Assembly (NCBI RefSeq): GCF_018863395.1
Contig: NZ_JAHKRR010000012.1
Span: 62,001-126,000, forward strand
Reading direction: 5' to 3'
DNA length: 64,000 nucleotides
Source of the DNA: Sinomicrobium weinanense
GTDB taxonomy: Bacteria > Bacteroidota > Bacteroidia > Flavobacteriales > Flavobacteriaceae
A program made the translations under genes and the position numbers. Positions 7,247 to 16,244 of this stretch are shown one piece after another. The number at the start of each line of letters is the position of its first letter. The stretch's first letter is position 1. The notes below the pieces were generated by a model that made no database searches, had not been told where the DNA came from, and saw nothing but the letters and a program-made list of their open reading frames with translations.

Positions 7247-8293
7247 TTATTTTTTCTTCTTCTTTTTCAGCCTTAACCTCCATATCACAAAACCGGTAAT
7301 GGACAAAAAAGGCCCCGATAATCCTACGATGGCGTAAAGGATCTTTCCGAATATCCCGGCAAACTGGCCGAAATGCAAGGGGGTTATCATACTGTCAAGC
7401 CGGTAGGAAAGTGGTTTGTCGGCAATTTTCACCACCTTTTCTTCTTTTCCTGTTTTGTAATTCAGCTGAATTTTGTTGTAATGCATGCTGTAATAAAAGG
7501 GGTCATCGTTAAACAGGCCATTGATAACCACACCGGAAGTTTCGTTCGAAGGCAGGCGGATGTACTCTGCCTTAAAATCCGGGTGCTCCTCCGTAAGTCT
7601 GCCAAGAGCTGTTTCCAGGGAAATAGCTAACTGTGGCGGATGGGGTTCTGACGCCTTTTTGAAACCCGCCTGTACCACTTTGTATCCTAAAAAGATCCCG
7701 GTAATGACCAGGACCAGGTTAAGCAACAATGCCCAGACCCCTACATACCTGTGCAAGCCCGAATAATACGCCTGCTTATTGTTCTTTTTTATTTTTGTCC
7801 TGAACAACAGGGTCCTGAAAAAAACCTTCCGGTACAAAACAATACCGGTGATGATGGAAAATAAGAACAGTATCCCTGTAACCAGTACTAAAATCCTCCC
7901 GATAATCCCTGCGTGCAAAGCATAATGGAGCTTTAACAGCCATTTGGTAACATGGGTGTGTTCATCTATCTCTCCAGTGATCTCACCCGATCCCGGATGT
8001 GCGAACACCAGTTTCCGGGCTTCCGGGCGGCGTAGGTTAAAGACAAAGGTCTCCCCTTTTTTCAGATGAATGATCCGGGTGTTCCACTCCGGGTATTCTT
8101 TTTGGACATTTGCCACAGCAGCATCCAGGTTAAAGGCTTCCGGGTATCCCCTGGCTTCGTATTTTTTAAAAATGGCCGCGTCGATCTCCTCATTAAAGAC
8201 TAAAACAGAGCCGGTAAGCCCTATGATAAAAAGGAAACTACCGGCTATAATACCAAAAATGGAATGATATTTTAATAAGGCTCTATTGTTCAA
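7247..8293 (-). CDS. PepSY-TM family iron-uptake membrane protein
   Basis: A 348-residue inner-membrane protein of the PepSY_TM family, whose members are linked to reductive release of iron from siderophores. Four membrane regions are visible: about 10-32, 130-162, 188-210 and 318-342, with His residues in or near them (LKLHYALHAG, GLHRYVG) that could bind haem. PepSY-like periplasmic domains lie in between. The start is a TTG only 3 bp after the stop codon of the TonB receptor gene, so translation is probably coupled. An in-frame TAG sits two codons upstream, so a longer start is impossible. The C-terminus ends in a run of lysines. Confidence 0.88.
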   Translation of the reverse strand: MNNRALLKYHSIFGIIAGSFLFIIGLTGSVLVFNEEIDAAIFKKYEARGYPEAFNLDAAVANVQKEYPEWNTRIIHLKKGETFVFNLRRPEARKLVFAHPGSGEITGEIDEHTHVTKWLLKLHYALHAGIIGRILVLVTGILFLFSIITGIVLYRKVFFRTLLFRTKIKKNNKQAYYSGLHRYVGVWALLLNLVLVITGIFLGYKVVQAGFKKASEPHPPQLAISLETALGRLTEEHPDFKAEYIRLPSNETSGVVINGLFNDDPFYYSMHYNKIQLNYKTGKEEKVVKIADKPLSYRLDSMITPLHFGQFAGIFGKILYAIVGLSGPFLSITGFVIWRLRLKKKKKK

Positions 8294-8296
8294 AAA

Positions 8297-10642
8297 CTAC
8301 AACTTAACTGTGAGTGAAACATTGAACTGGGTTCCGTTGGCTTTAATATAATTGAAGTCCCTGGCCGCCCATTGTGCAATTAAAGGGTAATAATCGGTGT
8401 TGAACAGGTTTTTGATACCGACACCCAGTTTTGTGGAAGGCGTCAATTGATAATGAGTGGTGAGGTTTACGATGCTAAAATTTTCCACAGGCCCTTTTCC
8501 GTAAGTGTAATCTCCGGAATCAATAGGTTCAAAACGGTCCCTGTCCCCACTAAAAATATGTGATAAACGAATGTCGAACTTGTTTTGCCATTTATACGAC
8601 AAGTACGAAACGACTTTTACCGGCGATATCCTTTCACTTCCCATATAGCTTTCATAATCCCCGTTATCATCACTGTCTAATTTTCCTTCGGTATAAGATA
8701 CAGAAGTTCCGAAATCCAGGTTTCTCATAAGTTGCGTATTCAACGAAAATTCAAAACCATATACTTTTTCCGGCTGACGTAAAATTTCAAAAGCCCCGCT
8801 TTCGGTCTCGTTATAAGTCGATCCCAGGTCGGAAGTACTGATAAAACCGGCTCCGCTTAAATATACGTTCCCCAGGCGGCTGTTAAAGCCTATTTCATAA
8901 TTATTGGCAATAACTGCTTCCGGATCGACCTGGCTTACCGTATTTTCGGTGGCGGAGCGCAGGATCCTCCCCAAATCGGCAATTGAGAAACTTTGGGAGA
9001 AGCTGACAAAGGGCTTAAAGAAACTCCATTTATTATATCTTAAACCTACATTAAAGGTGGTGGCATTGTAATTCAGTTTTCCGCCTTCCACATCAACTCC
9101 GCCACTGTTAGGCGTTGTTTCTCCTGCATTGTATCGTGTTAAGGTCGTGTAATCCGGAATGTCGATCTTTATGTTCTCAAACCGGATACCCGCTTTCAGC
9201 ACAAAATTGCCATACATGGCCTTGAGCTGCGCATAGGGGGCAAAGTTGTTCATGTCCAATTGAGGCACCCAGGGCCTTCCGTCTACCAGTTCCTGGGAGG
9301 TCTTGTCGTTCAGGGCATCCATACCATAGAGGATATCTCCCGTTACCGCTCCGAAATCATAGGATGTCTTAAAATTAAACCTTGCTCCTTTTTTGGTGGA
9401 AAGGATGCTGGACTGCCCGCCCTCATAACCCAGGTCAGGGTCGTAAAAGTTCTCGGTATAACCGTAAACGGTCTTAAAACCCTGGTAATACATATTCAAC
9501 CTGAAATCCGTATTGCTGAAGATCCGGTTATAATCATAAGTAAGCTGAATATTATGGTTATAGCGATTTCCCTGATCCTCTCCGGGTTCTTCTCCCGGCA
9601 CTCCAATAGAAGGCGTTTTACCGTATTCCCCCAACTGGGTTATGTATTGTGTATCCTGGTTACTACTGAAATAATTATACATAAGTTCCACAGACTGCCT
9701 GTCGGTGATCGTATAATTTAATTTTCCGAACAAACTGTACTGGCTGGTTTCTCCCAAACCGTAATAAGGCGATGTTACTACGCCGTCGGCATCCTTAAAA
9801 ACCCCGGTTTGCCTGAAGCCGGCGCTTGCCACATACTTAAACTTGTCAATATGGCCGGAAAAGGTCTGTGTAATATTGGAGCCCACGGTATTGTCTATTT
9901 CAACCAATGATCCACTGGCGCCAACTACCGTAGTACTTTCCAGTTTTTTATTGCTTTTTGGCTTTTTGGTAATATAATTCACAATACCTCCATCGGCACC
10001 ATTTCCATAGATCGCGGTAGCTCCTTTGATAACTTCTATACGCTCAATGGTGCTCGGGTCGATGGTATTGATATCCCTTCCCCCTTTTCGCAACGGAGTA
10101 GACTGCGGGATCCCGTCGATAAGGACCAGCATATTACGCCCCCTCAGGGTCTGGCCGGAATTACTGGTCTGGTTAGTACTAAGCGTTATTCCGGGGACTT
10201 CTGTCAATATCTCGGCCACACTGTTACTGGTTTCAGCAAGGGCTCGTACCCGGGTGGAAGACAATACCGAAACCGATGACGGCACCTCGTCCAGCGTTTC
10301 CCTTGTTCTGTTGGAAGTGATAACCACTTCACTGAGTTGTTCCAGCGATTCCCCAAGGGTAACATTTATGTTGGTATTATTTCCGGGGATTATTTCAACT
10401 TTCCTGCTGACTGTTGTATAACCAATCGCCGAAAATACAAGCGTGTATTTTCCGCTTTCCCTGAAATTTATCCGATAATTCCCTTGCTCATCCGTAGTAG
10501 TACCTTTACCGTTTCCCTTCACCAAAACCGACACATACGGAACGGGAAGATCGTTTTCGTCGGTCACTTTTCCGCTTACTGTGGATTCCTGGGCATAAGC
10601 GTAACTACATAAGAGGAAACAAAACAGTACAAGATATTTCAT
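8297..10642 (-). CDS. TonB-dependent siderophore/iron receptor
   Basis: A 781-residue outer-membrane receptor. Residues 1-17 are a signal peptide. About 20-105 form a carboxypeptidase-regulatory-like domain (VPYVSVLVKGNGKGTTTDEQGNY). The plug follows at about 115-230 (LTEVPGITLS, LRGRNMLVLIDGIPQ, IERIEVIKGATAIYGNG). The rest is a 22-strand barrel ending in a C-terminal aromatic/hydrophobic strand (FNVSLTVKL). The alternating SYTEGKLDSDD and GVGIKNLFNTDYYP motifs are typical of siderophore or haem receptors. It leads an operon with the PepSY membrane protein, and its promoter carries a palindrome shared with the siderophore-interacting gene at 55151-55972, supporting iron control. The exact ligand cannot be told. 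Confidence 0.93.
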   Translation of the reverse strand: MKYLVLFCFLLCSYAYAQESTVSGKVTDENDLPVPYVSVLVKGNGKGTTTDEQGNYRINFRESGKYTLVFSAIGYTTVSRKVEIIPGNNTNINVTLGESLEQLSEVVITSNRTRETLDEVPSSVSVLSSTRVRALAETSNSVAEILTEVPGITLSTNQTSNSGQTLRGRNMLVLIDGIPQSTPLRKGGRDINTIDPSTIERIEVIKGATAIYGNGADGGIVNYITKKPKSNKKLESTTVVGASGSLVEIDNTVGSNITQTFSGHIDKFKYVASAGFRQTGVFKDADGVVTSPYYGLGETSQYSLFGKLNYTITDRQSVELMYNYFSSNQDTQYITQLGEYGKTPSIGVPGEEPGEDQGNRYNHNIQLTYDYNRIFSNTDFRLNMYYQGFKTVYGYTENFYDPDLGYEGGQSSILSTKKGARFNFKTSYDFGAVTGDILYGMDALNDKTSQELVDGRPWVPQLDMNNFAPYAQLKAMYGNFVLKAGIRFENIKIDIPDYTTLTRYNAGETTPNSGGVDVEGGKLNYNATTFNVGLRYNKWSFFKPFVSFSQSFSIADLGRILRSATENTVSQVDPEAVIANNYEIGFNSRLGNVYLSGAGFISTSDLGSTYNETESGAFEILRQPEKVYGFEFSLNTQLMRNLDFGTSVSYTEGKLDSDDNGDYESYMGSERISPVKVVSYLSYKWQNKFDIRLSHIFSGDRDRFEPIDSGDYTYGKGPVENFSIVNLTTHYQLTPSTKLGVGIKNLFNTDYYPLIAQWAARDFNYIKANGTQFNVSLTVKL

Positions 10643-10681
10643 TTAATTTTGTTTTTATTTAGATCATTTATAATTAAGGCG

Positions 10682-10713
10682 CAAAATTAACATGATTTAG
10701 ATTTGATCCAAAT
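10682..10713 (-). promoter_or_regulatory. TonB receptor promoter with overlapping candidate iron operator
   Basis: On the minus strand a TTTG box (10709-10712) and TAATTTTG (10682-10689) are spaced exactly 19 bp apart, the full Bacteroidota sigma consensus. A 19-bp inverted repeat, ATTTAGAT-TTG-ATCCAAAT (10695-10713, one mismatch between arms), covers the -33 box and the spacer. A protein bound there would block RNA polymerase. The same design appears before the siderophore-interacting gene. Regulator identity (Fur- or DtxR-type) is inference. Confidence 0.65.
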
Positions 10714-10817
10714 AATTCAACAGATAAATTTTGTTAGATCTTAACAATCTGTTAACGCCCAGTACGTTAAGAATAAATAACTACATTTGAGACAGATAAC
10801 AGAAAACCTGATGTCAA

Positions 10818-11909
10818 ATGAGCACTAAAAAAAAGACATTAAAAACCTGTAAGAAAGGACATCAATATTACAGGAGTTCCGTGCTTTTATCCGTATTATT
10901 TTTATTGATTCAAAGTGTATCCGGACAAAAAGCACCTTCAGGAAACCGCCCGGCGGTCCATGACAAAGGAACCGACACTCTCCCTCCTTACGCTTTGGCC
11001 GCTGCACATGGCCAAAAAGCACCGGTACTGTTTGCCCCAGGGGTGATATCGACAGGCGATGATGATGCCCACGCTACTTTTACCAAAGACGGGAGCACCG
11101 TGTATTTTTTAAAAAGTACCCCGCAATTTGACCACTGGACGGTTGTTGTCTCCCACTTTAAAAACGAACATTGGACAACTCCGGAAGTCGCACCGTTTTC
11201 GGGACGGTACAGTGATGCCGATGTGGCCTTTAGCCCGGATGGCAATACCCTGTTCTTTATTTCCGATCGCCCCGTTAAAAAAGGAGACAAGGTAAAGGCG
11301 GATACCGATATATGGAAAATGGAAAAAACAGCGGAAGGATGGGGCAATCCCCAACATATAGCTGCACTGAGCAGTCCGGGATCTGAATGGTTTCCGACCG
11401 TAACCAAAAACGGAACGGTCTATTTTGGTTCCGAAAGGCGGGAGGGCAATCTGGGGCCTGAAGGTACCAGCGACCTGTGGCGTTCGAGATCAATGAACGG
11501 CCGGTACACCGAACCGGAAAACCTGGGCCCTGTGATCAATACAGCAGGGCAGGATATAGAGGCTTATATAGATCCGGATGAACGGTTTATGATCTTTTCT
11601 TCCAACGGCCGGAAAGATACCCGTGGGGCATACGACCTTTATATCAGCTATAACAGCAATGATAAATGGGGCGAGCCGCTTCATCTCGGAGATACCGTCA
11701 ATTCCGGGGGATGGGAATTTGGCGCCAAACTCTCTCCCGACGGCAGGTACTTGTTTTTTACGAGTAACCGACGTTTATACGACAAACAATCAAAACAAAG
11801 GTTAAGCTATGAGGAGCTCATGGAAATGCTCCATAGTCCGGGCAACGGAATGCGGGATATCTATATGATAGCAGTCGACCAGTTACCACTTTTCTCCAAA
11901 ACACATTAG
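10818..11909 (+). CDS. Secreted WD40-like (PD40) beta-propeller protein
   Basis: A 363-residue exported protein. A basic N-terminus precedes a signal segment (about 20-36, VLLSVLFLLIQSVSGQ). At least four TolB/PD40 blades follow, seen as repeated motifs such as DADVAFSPDGNTLFFISDRP, DIEAYIDPDERFMIFSSN and FGAKLSPDGRYLFFTSNR. Proteins of this type bind partners in the periplasm or outer membrane, and no catalytic residues are seen. A TACATTTG box (10782-10789), 28 bp before the start codon, fits a -7 element. It is divergent from the TonB receptor, with 175 bp between the two start codons, so the two may share control. Confidence 0.82.
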   Translation: MSTKKKTLKTCKKGHQYYRSSVLLSVLFLLIQSVSGQKAPSGNRPAVHDKGTDTLPPYALAAAHGQKAPVLFAPGVISTGDDDAHATFTKDGSTVYFLKSTPQFDHWTVVVSHFKNEHWTTPEVAPFSGRYSDADVAFSPDGNTLFFISDRPVKKGDKVKADTDIWKMEKTAEGWGNPQHIAALSSPGSEWFPTVTKNGTVYFGSERREGNLGPEGTSDLWRSRSMNGRYTEPENLGPVINTAGQDIEAYIDPDERFMIFSSNGRKDTRGAYDLYISYNSNDKWGEPLHLGDTVNSGGWEFGAKLSPDGRYLFFTSNRRLYDKQSKQRLSYEELMEMLHSPGNGMRDIYMIAVDQLPLFSKTH

Positions 11910-11958
11910 TACTATCCGGGATCACTTATTCACATGAACAGTTCTTCCAAACAAAACC

Positions 11959-12519
11959 TCACTCCTGCAACAACCTGTCCAGCAACGCTTTTACCTTATC
12001 GCTATCCCAGTCGGCCGCACCTTTTTTTTGCACGACCATATTTCCTTTTTTGTCAAGTATCCAGGTAGCTGGTATGCTCGAAGAGTACATTTTTTCCGGG
12101 GCCCTGGTCATTGGAGTATACACGGGGAGGTTCCATTTCTTTTTGCCCAGAAATTCTTTTACTTCTCCCATATCTTCCCCAGTGACAAAGAGAAACACCA
12201 CCTTGTTGCCATAACTTTCATACAGCCTTTGCATATCTGGCATTTCGGCAAGACACGGAGGGCACCAGGTGGCCCAGAAATTCACCAGCACCACTTTATC
12301 CCTGGCGGCATTGAAATCATAGATTTTTCCGTCTGCTGACCTCAGGTCCCAGTTATAGCTGCCAATATTATCCCTATCCTCTACCGGGGTCTCGGACGGG
12401 CTGAAAGCGATGAGCCTGTTTACCCATATCTTTACCGTAGTCCCGGCAGGGGTAAACAAAATGAGCACTGCAAAAAGCAGCAGGGCAAGATTGGACATCT
12501 GTTGTTTCGAAATTTTCAT
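11959..12519 (-). CDS. TlpA/ResA-type membrane-anchored thioredoxin
   Basis: A 186-residue protein with an N-terminal membrane anchor (about 10-28, LALLLFAVLILFTPAG) and a periplasmic thioredoxin fold carrying an intact WCPPC site (VNFWATWCPPCLAEMP) and the cis-Pro region (SIPATWILDKKG). It would reduce or exchange disulfides in periplasmic proteins, for example in cytochrome maturation. I chose the ATG at 12519 over a TTG two codons upstream. It follows the related gene 12589-13140 on the same strand, 69 bp after it, and the two look like tandem paralogs. Confidence 0.9.
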   Translation of the reverse strand: MKISKQQMSNLALLLFAVLILFTPAGTTVKIWVNRLIAFSPSETPVEDRDNIGSYNWDLRSADGKIYDFNAARDKVVLVNFWATWCPPCLAEMPDMQRLYESYGNKVVFLFVTGEDMGEVKEFLGKKKWNLPVYTPMTRAPEKMYSSSIPATWILDKKGNMVVQKKGAADWDSDKVKALLDRLLQE

Positions 12520-12588
12520 ACTCAAAGGCGTTTCTTCATCAAGTCCTCGTTCTCATGTTCAGATCATCCCGGTTTTCCATCGTTAAAC

Positions 12589-13140
12589 TCACTTTGTTAA
12601 AGTATCCAGAAGCTGTCTTATTTCCCTGCTGTCCCAATCCCCTACTCCTTCCTGGCTGGCAGCTATGTTCCCCTCTTTATCCACAATATAGCCGGAAGGG
12701 ACTTTTTCAGGATCAAAAGGCATTTCCTCCCCGATGATCAGATAGGTCACGGGAAAAGTATATCCTCTTTTTTCCATCAGTTTTTCTACCGGCTCCTTTT
12801 TTTCATTTGTAATGATATAAAAATCCACCTTGTCGCCGTAATCGTCATAGAGCTTCTGAACGGCTTCCAGTTCTGCCACGGAGGGAATGCGCCAGGAAGC
12901 CCAGAAATTCACAAAAACGACCCGCCCTTCAGACTGTTTGAAGTTGAATACCTTCCAGTCTTCGTCCTTCAGCTTCCAGTCATAGCCCGATATTTTCTGT
13001 CGTTTCTGCGGTTTTGCTATTTCCGGAGTTGAAGCGAACAATTTATTGAGCAGAATTTTACTTTCATCCCCCAGAGGGGTGACAAAAAAAGCCAATACAA
13101 CCAGTATCAGCAGTATGTTTATTACGGTACGTTTCTTCAC
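12589..13140 (-). CDS. TlpA-like protein lacking both active-site cysteines
   Basis: A 183-residue paralog of the downstream thioredoxin with the same layout: membrane anchor near 7-24, short linker, thioredoxin fold. The linker motif SGYDWKLKDEDWKVFNF matches GSYNWDLRSADGKIYDF of the partner. The catalytic WCPPC is replaced by WRIPS (NFWASWRIPSVAELE), so neither redox cysteine remains and it cannot do thiol exchange by the usual route. The frame is intact and other core residues are kept, which argues against simple decay. It starts at GTG (13140). It may act as a chaperone or as a partner of the active paralog. Confidence 0.85.
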   Translation of the reverse strand: MKKRTVINILLILVVLAFFVTPLGDESKILLNKLFASTPEIAKPQKRQKISGYDWKLKDEDWKVFNFKQSEGRVVFVNFWASWRIPSVAELEAVQKLYDDYGDKVDFYIITNEKKEPVEKLMEKRGYTFPVTYLIIGEEMPFDPEKVPSGYIVDKEGNIAASQEGVGDWDSREIRQLLDTLTK

Positions 13141-13190
13141 TGTCTATGCTTTTGCCCGATATATTTGCCCGGTACTGTCTCCACAAAAAT

Positions 13191-13219
13191 AAAAAACTCC
13201 CTGTTACGGGAGTTTTTTT
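13191..13219 (-). terminator. Terminator of the aconitase gene
   Basis: AAAAAACTCC-CTGTTAC-GGGAGTTTTTT: a short GC stem flanked by A and T runs, so it can work in both directions. It lies 31 bp after the aconitase stop codon, where minus-strand transcription would end. Confidence 0.75.
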
Positions 13220-13249
13220 AAATGTTTATTTCTTTATTTCCGGTACGGC

Positions 13250-15514
13250 TTATGCTTTACCGGCAGCAATAAGGTTTAACGCAGAACCGGCTCTGAACCA
13301 GGCGATCTGTCCTTCGTTGTAGGTGTGATTGGTTTTTATCACATCTTTACTGCCATCGGCATGTACCAGTTCGATAGTAATGGGCTTACCGGGCGCAAAT
13401 CCTTCCAGGTCTACAAAATTGAACGTATCGTCTTCCTGGATCAGATCGTAATCGCTCTCATTAGCGAACGTAAGCCCCAGCATTCCCTGCTTTTTTAGAT
13501 TGGTTTCGTGGATACGTGCAAACGATTTTACGAGAACCACCTTAACACCGAGGTGACGGGGCTCCATCGCGGCATGCTCCCTGGAAGAACCTTCTCCGTA
13601 GTTATGGTCTCCGACTACTATGGTAGGGATCCCGGCCGCCTTGTATTCTCTTTGCGTATCCGGCACACCTCCGTATTCACCGGTGAGCTGGTTTTTCACA
13701 AAATTGGTCTTCATATTGAACGCGTTCACCGCACCGATAAGGCAGTTGTTGGATATATTGTCCAGGTGTCCGCGGAAACGCAACCAGGGACCTGCCATGG
13801 AAATATGGTCCGTAGTACATTTTCCATAGGCCTTGATAAGCAGCCTGGCCCCGGTAATGTTTTTACCATCCCATGGCTGGAAAGGACTTAACAACTGAAG
13901 GCGCTCGGAAGTTGGCGACACCGATACTTCCACTCCACTGCCATCTTCGGCAGGAGCCTGGTAGCCTGCATCTTCCACGGCAAAGCCTTCGGGCGGCAAT
14001 TCATAACCTCGTGGTTCGTCCAGCATTACTTCTTCTCCGTCTTCGTTGATCAGTTTGTCTTTGAGCGGGTTAAAATCCAGCCTTCCGGAAATGGCAATGG
14101 CCGTAACCAGTTCGGGCGACCCCACAAAAGCCATGGTATTAGGGTTACCGTCTGCCCTTTTGGCAAAGTTCCTGTTAAAGGAATGCACTATGGTATTGCG
14201 TTCTTCTTTTTCTGAACCGGCACGGTCCCACATTCCTATACACGGACCACAGGCATTGGCAAATACCGTAGCCCCGATCTTGTTGAACGTATCGATAAAC
14301 CCATCCCTTTCTATCGTAAAACGCACCTGTTCCGAACCGGGAGTGATGGTAAAGTTAGATCTTGTCTTGAGTTTTTTATCGGAAACCTGTTTGGCCAGGG
14401 ATGCCGCCCTGGATATATCCTCGTAAGACGAGTTGGTACAGGAACCGATAAGTCCGTATTCCACTTTCAGCGGCCAGTCGTTCTTTTTGGCCGTTTCTTT
14501 CATTTTAGATACAGGCGTGGCCAGGTCGGGAGTGAACGGGCCGTTCAGGTGTGGTTCCAGTTCGGAGAGATTGATCTCTATCACCTGGTCGAAATACTGT
14601 TCCGGATTTTCATAGACTTCAGGGTCTGCCGTCAGGTATTCCTTCACTTCGTTTGCTGCATCTGCAACATCAGCACGATCTGTGGCACGCAGGTAGCGGT
14701 CCATGGATTCGTCATAACCAAAAGTAGAGGTGGTAGCCCCAACTTCGGCGCCCATGTTACAGATGGTCCCTTTACCTGTACAGGACATCGCTCTTGCTCC
14801 TTCTCCAAAATATTCAACGATGGCTCCGGTACCTCCTTTTACGGTGAGGATCCCGGCCACTTTAAGGATCACATCCTTGGGAGCGGTCCATCCGGAGAGT
14901 TTTCCGGTGAGTTTTACCCCGATCAGTTTCGGGAATTTGAGTTCCCATGGCATTCCGGCCATAACATCCACGGCATCGGCACCACCGACACCGATGGCTA
15001 TCATACCAAGCCCTCCGGCGTTTACGGTATGTGAATCCGTACCTATCATCATTCCTCCGGGGAAAGCGTAATTTTCGAGAACTACCTGGTGAATGATCCC
15101 GGCACCGGGTTTCCAGAAGCCTATTCCGTATTTATTAGATACTGATCCCAGAAAATCGAATACCTCATTACTTGTTTCGTTGGCTCTTTTAAGATCCTTA
15201 TCCGCGCCTATCTTGGCCTGTATGAGGTGATCGCAGTGTACCGTAGTAGGCACTGCCACCCGGGGTTTTCCTGCATGCATAAATTGCAACAGTGCCATCT
15301 GGGCCGTAGCGTCCTGGCAGGCAATCCTGTCTGGTGCAAAGTCCACATAATCCGCCCCCCTTTCAAATGCCTTGCCGGGATTTCCGTCCCATAAGTGCGC
15401 ATATAAAATCTTTTCGGATAAGGTCAGCGGCTTGCCTACAACCTCACGGGCTTTATCCACCCGCTCGGCGATTCCAGCGTAGACCTTTTGAATCATATCA
15501 ATATCAAAAGCCAT
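13250..15514 (-). CDS. acnA: Aconitate hydratase
   Basis: A 754-residue aconitase of the mitochondrial-like class, catalysing citrate to isocitrate in the TCA cycle. The three 4Fe-4S ligands are visible in [11 protein letters not shown] and [11 protein letters not shown]. Other signatures are [21 protein letters not shown], the substrate-binding [15 protein letters not shown], and [15 protein letters not shown] near the C-terminus. Length is normal for this class. It is monocistronic, with a terminator after it. A TATTTTTG box on the minus strand (15547-15554) is a likely -7 element about 33 bp before the start codon. Confidence 0.97.
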   Translation of the reverse strand: MAFDIDMIQKVYAGIAERVDKAREVVGKPLTLSEKILYAHLWDGNPGKAFERGADYVDFAPDRIACQDATAQMALLQFMHAGKPRVAVPTTVHCDHLIQAKIGADKDLKRANETSNEVFDFLGSVSNKYGIGFWKPGAGIIHQVVLENYAFPGGMMIGTDSHTVNAGGLGMIAIGVGGADAVDVMAGMPWELKFPKLIGVKLTGKLSGWTAPKDVILKVAGILTVKGGTGAIVEYFGEGARAMSCTGKGTICNMGAEVGATTSTFGYDESMDRYLRATDRADVADAANEVKEYLTADPEVYENPEQYFDQVIEINLSELEPHLNGPFTPDLATPVSKMKETAKKNDWPLKVEYGLIGSCTNSSYEDISRAASLAKQVSDKKLKTRSNFTITPGSEQVRFTIERDGFIDTFNKIGATVFANACGPCIGMWDRAGSEKEERNTIVHSFNRNFAKRADGNPNTMAFVGSPELVTAIAISGRLDFNPLKDKLINEDGEEVMLDEPRGYELPPEGFAVEDAGYQAPAEDGSGVEVSVSPTSERLQLLSPFQPWDGKNITGARLLIKAYGKCTTDHISMAGPWLRFRGHLDNISNNCLIGAVNAFNMKTNFVKNQLTGEYGGVPDTQREYKAAGIPTIVVGDHNYGEGSSREHAAMEPRHLGVKVVLVKSFARIHETNLKKQGMLGLTFANESDYDLIQEDDTFNFVDLEGFAPGKPITIELVHADGSKDVIKTNHTYNEGQIAWFRAGSALNLIAAGKA

Positions 15515-15830
15515 AGTCTATAAAGTTTTTTATTTTGAAAGTCCAGCAAAAATACGAAATCGCCAACACTTTTTAAAGTTTTTAATATTTCCTTTTCTTT
15601 AGCAAACAATTCGTAATAAACACAGCCAACCCACCCCTTATTTTGCGTATTTGGGATTTTAGGTGTGAACAAAATACAATATTGTTAAAATACAGGTGAA
15701 AAGTACGGAAAGACCGGGTTATTGATTTTATTTATAGGGGGATAATAAAAAGAAATTTTAAGAGATTTACCCGAGAGTTTGAAACTCGCGGCAGCAATTA
15801 CAGGATGGCCTGACATGGCCTTAAAACCAT
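15515..15830. other. Intergenic region between osmC and aconitase gene
   Basis: No gene is supported here. The right-hand gene osmC ends at 15831 and the aconitase gene begins at 15514, both on the minus strand. The region holds the aconitase -7 candidate (CAAAAATA, 15547-15554, read on the minus strand). It also has an imperfect palindrome near 15773-15791 (CGAGAGTTT and AAACTCGCG) that may terminate the osmC transcript. The rest is AT-rich and featureless. Confidence 0.5.
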
Positions 15831-16244
15831 TTATGCTATGGTCTTTGCCCAGTTAAATACGATCTCTTTTTCTATATCGGGATGCAGGCTGTGATGTACC
15901 GGACAGGTGTTTGCAGTATTTTCGAGTATTTTTCTGGTTTTTGCATCCGGGTTGGCAGGAAAATTCAGGACTACTTTTATTCCCGATATACGCCTCGGAT
16001 TGACAGCCATGGTCTTGGTTACTTCTGCCATTGTTTCCGAGAGGTCCACATCCATTTCGCGTGCTTTTATCCCCATAACGGTAAGCATACAACTGGCCAG
16101 TGCCGTGGCTACGGTATCGGTCGGGGAAAAAGCCTCCCCCTTTCCGTTATTATCCGTAGGGGCATCGGTAATAAAGGTATTGCCCGAACGCAAGTGTTCA
16201 CATACGGTCCTGAGATCGCCCTTATAAGTTACTTTTGAAGTCAT
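15831..16244 (-). CDS. OsmC/Ohr family peroxidase
   Basis: A 137-residue OsmC-family protein. The two conserved cysteines are present: one in ALASCMLTVMG (about residue 52) and one in NTCPVHHSL (about 115). In this family they reduce organic hydroperoxides. Spacing and length match OsmC-like proteins more than Ohr. Its start codon overlaps the stop codon of the LysM protein gene by 4 bp (ATGA), so the two are translated together. Substrate is not known. Confidence 0.9.
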   Translation of the reverse strand: MTSKVTYKGDLRTVCEHLRSGNTFITDAPTDNNGKGEAFSPTDTVATALASCMLTVMGIKAREMDVDLSETMAEVTKTMAVNPRRISGIKVVLNFPANPDAKTRKILENTANTCPVHHSLHPDIEKEIVFNWAKTIA

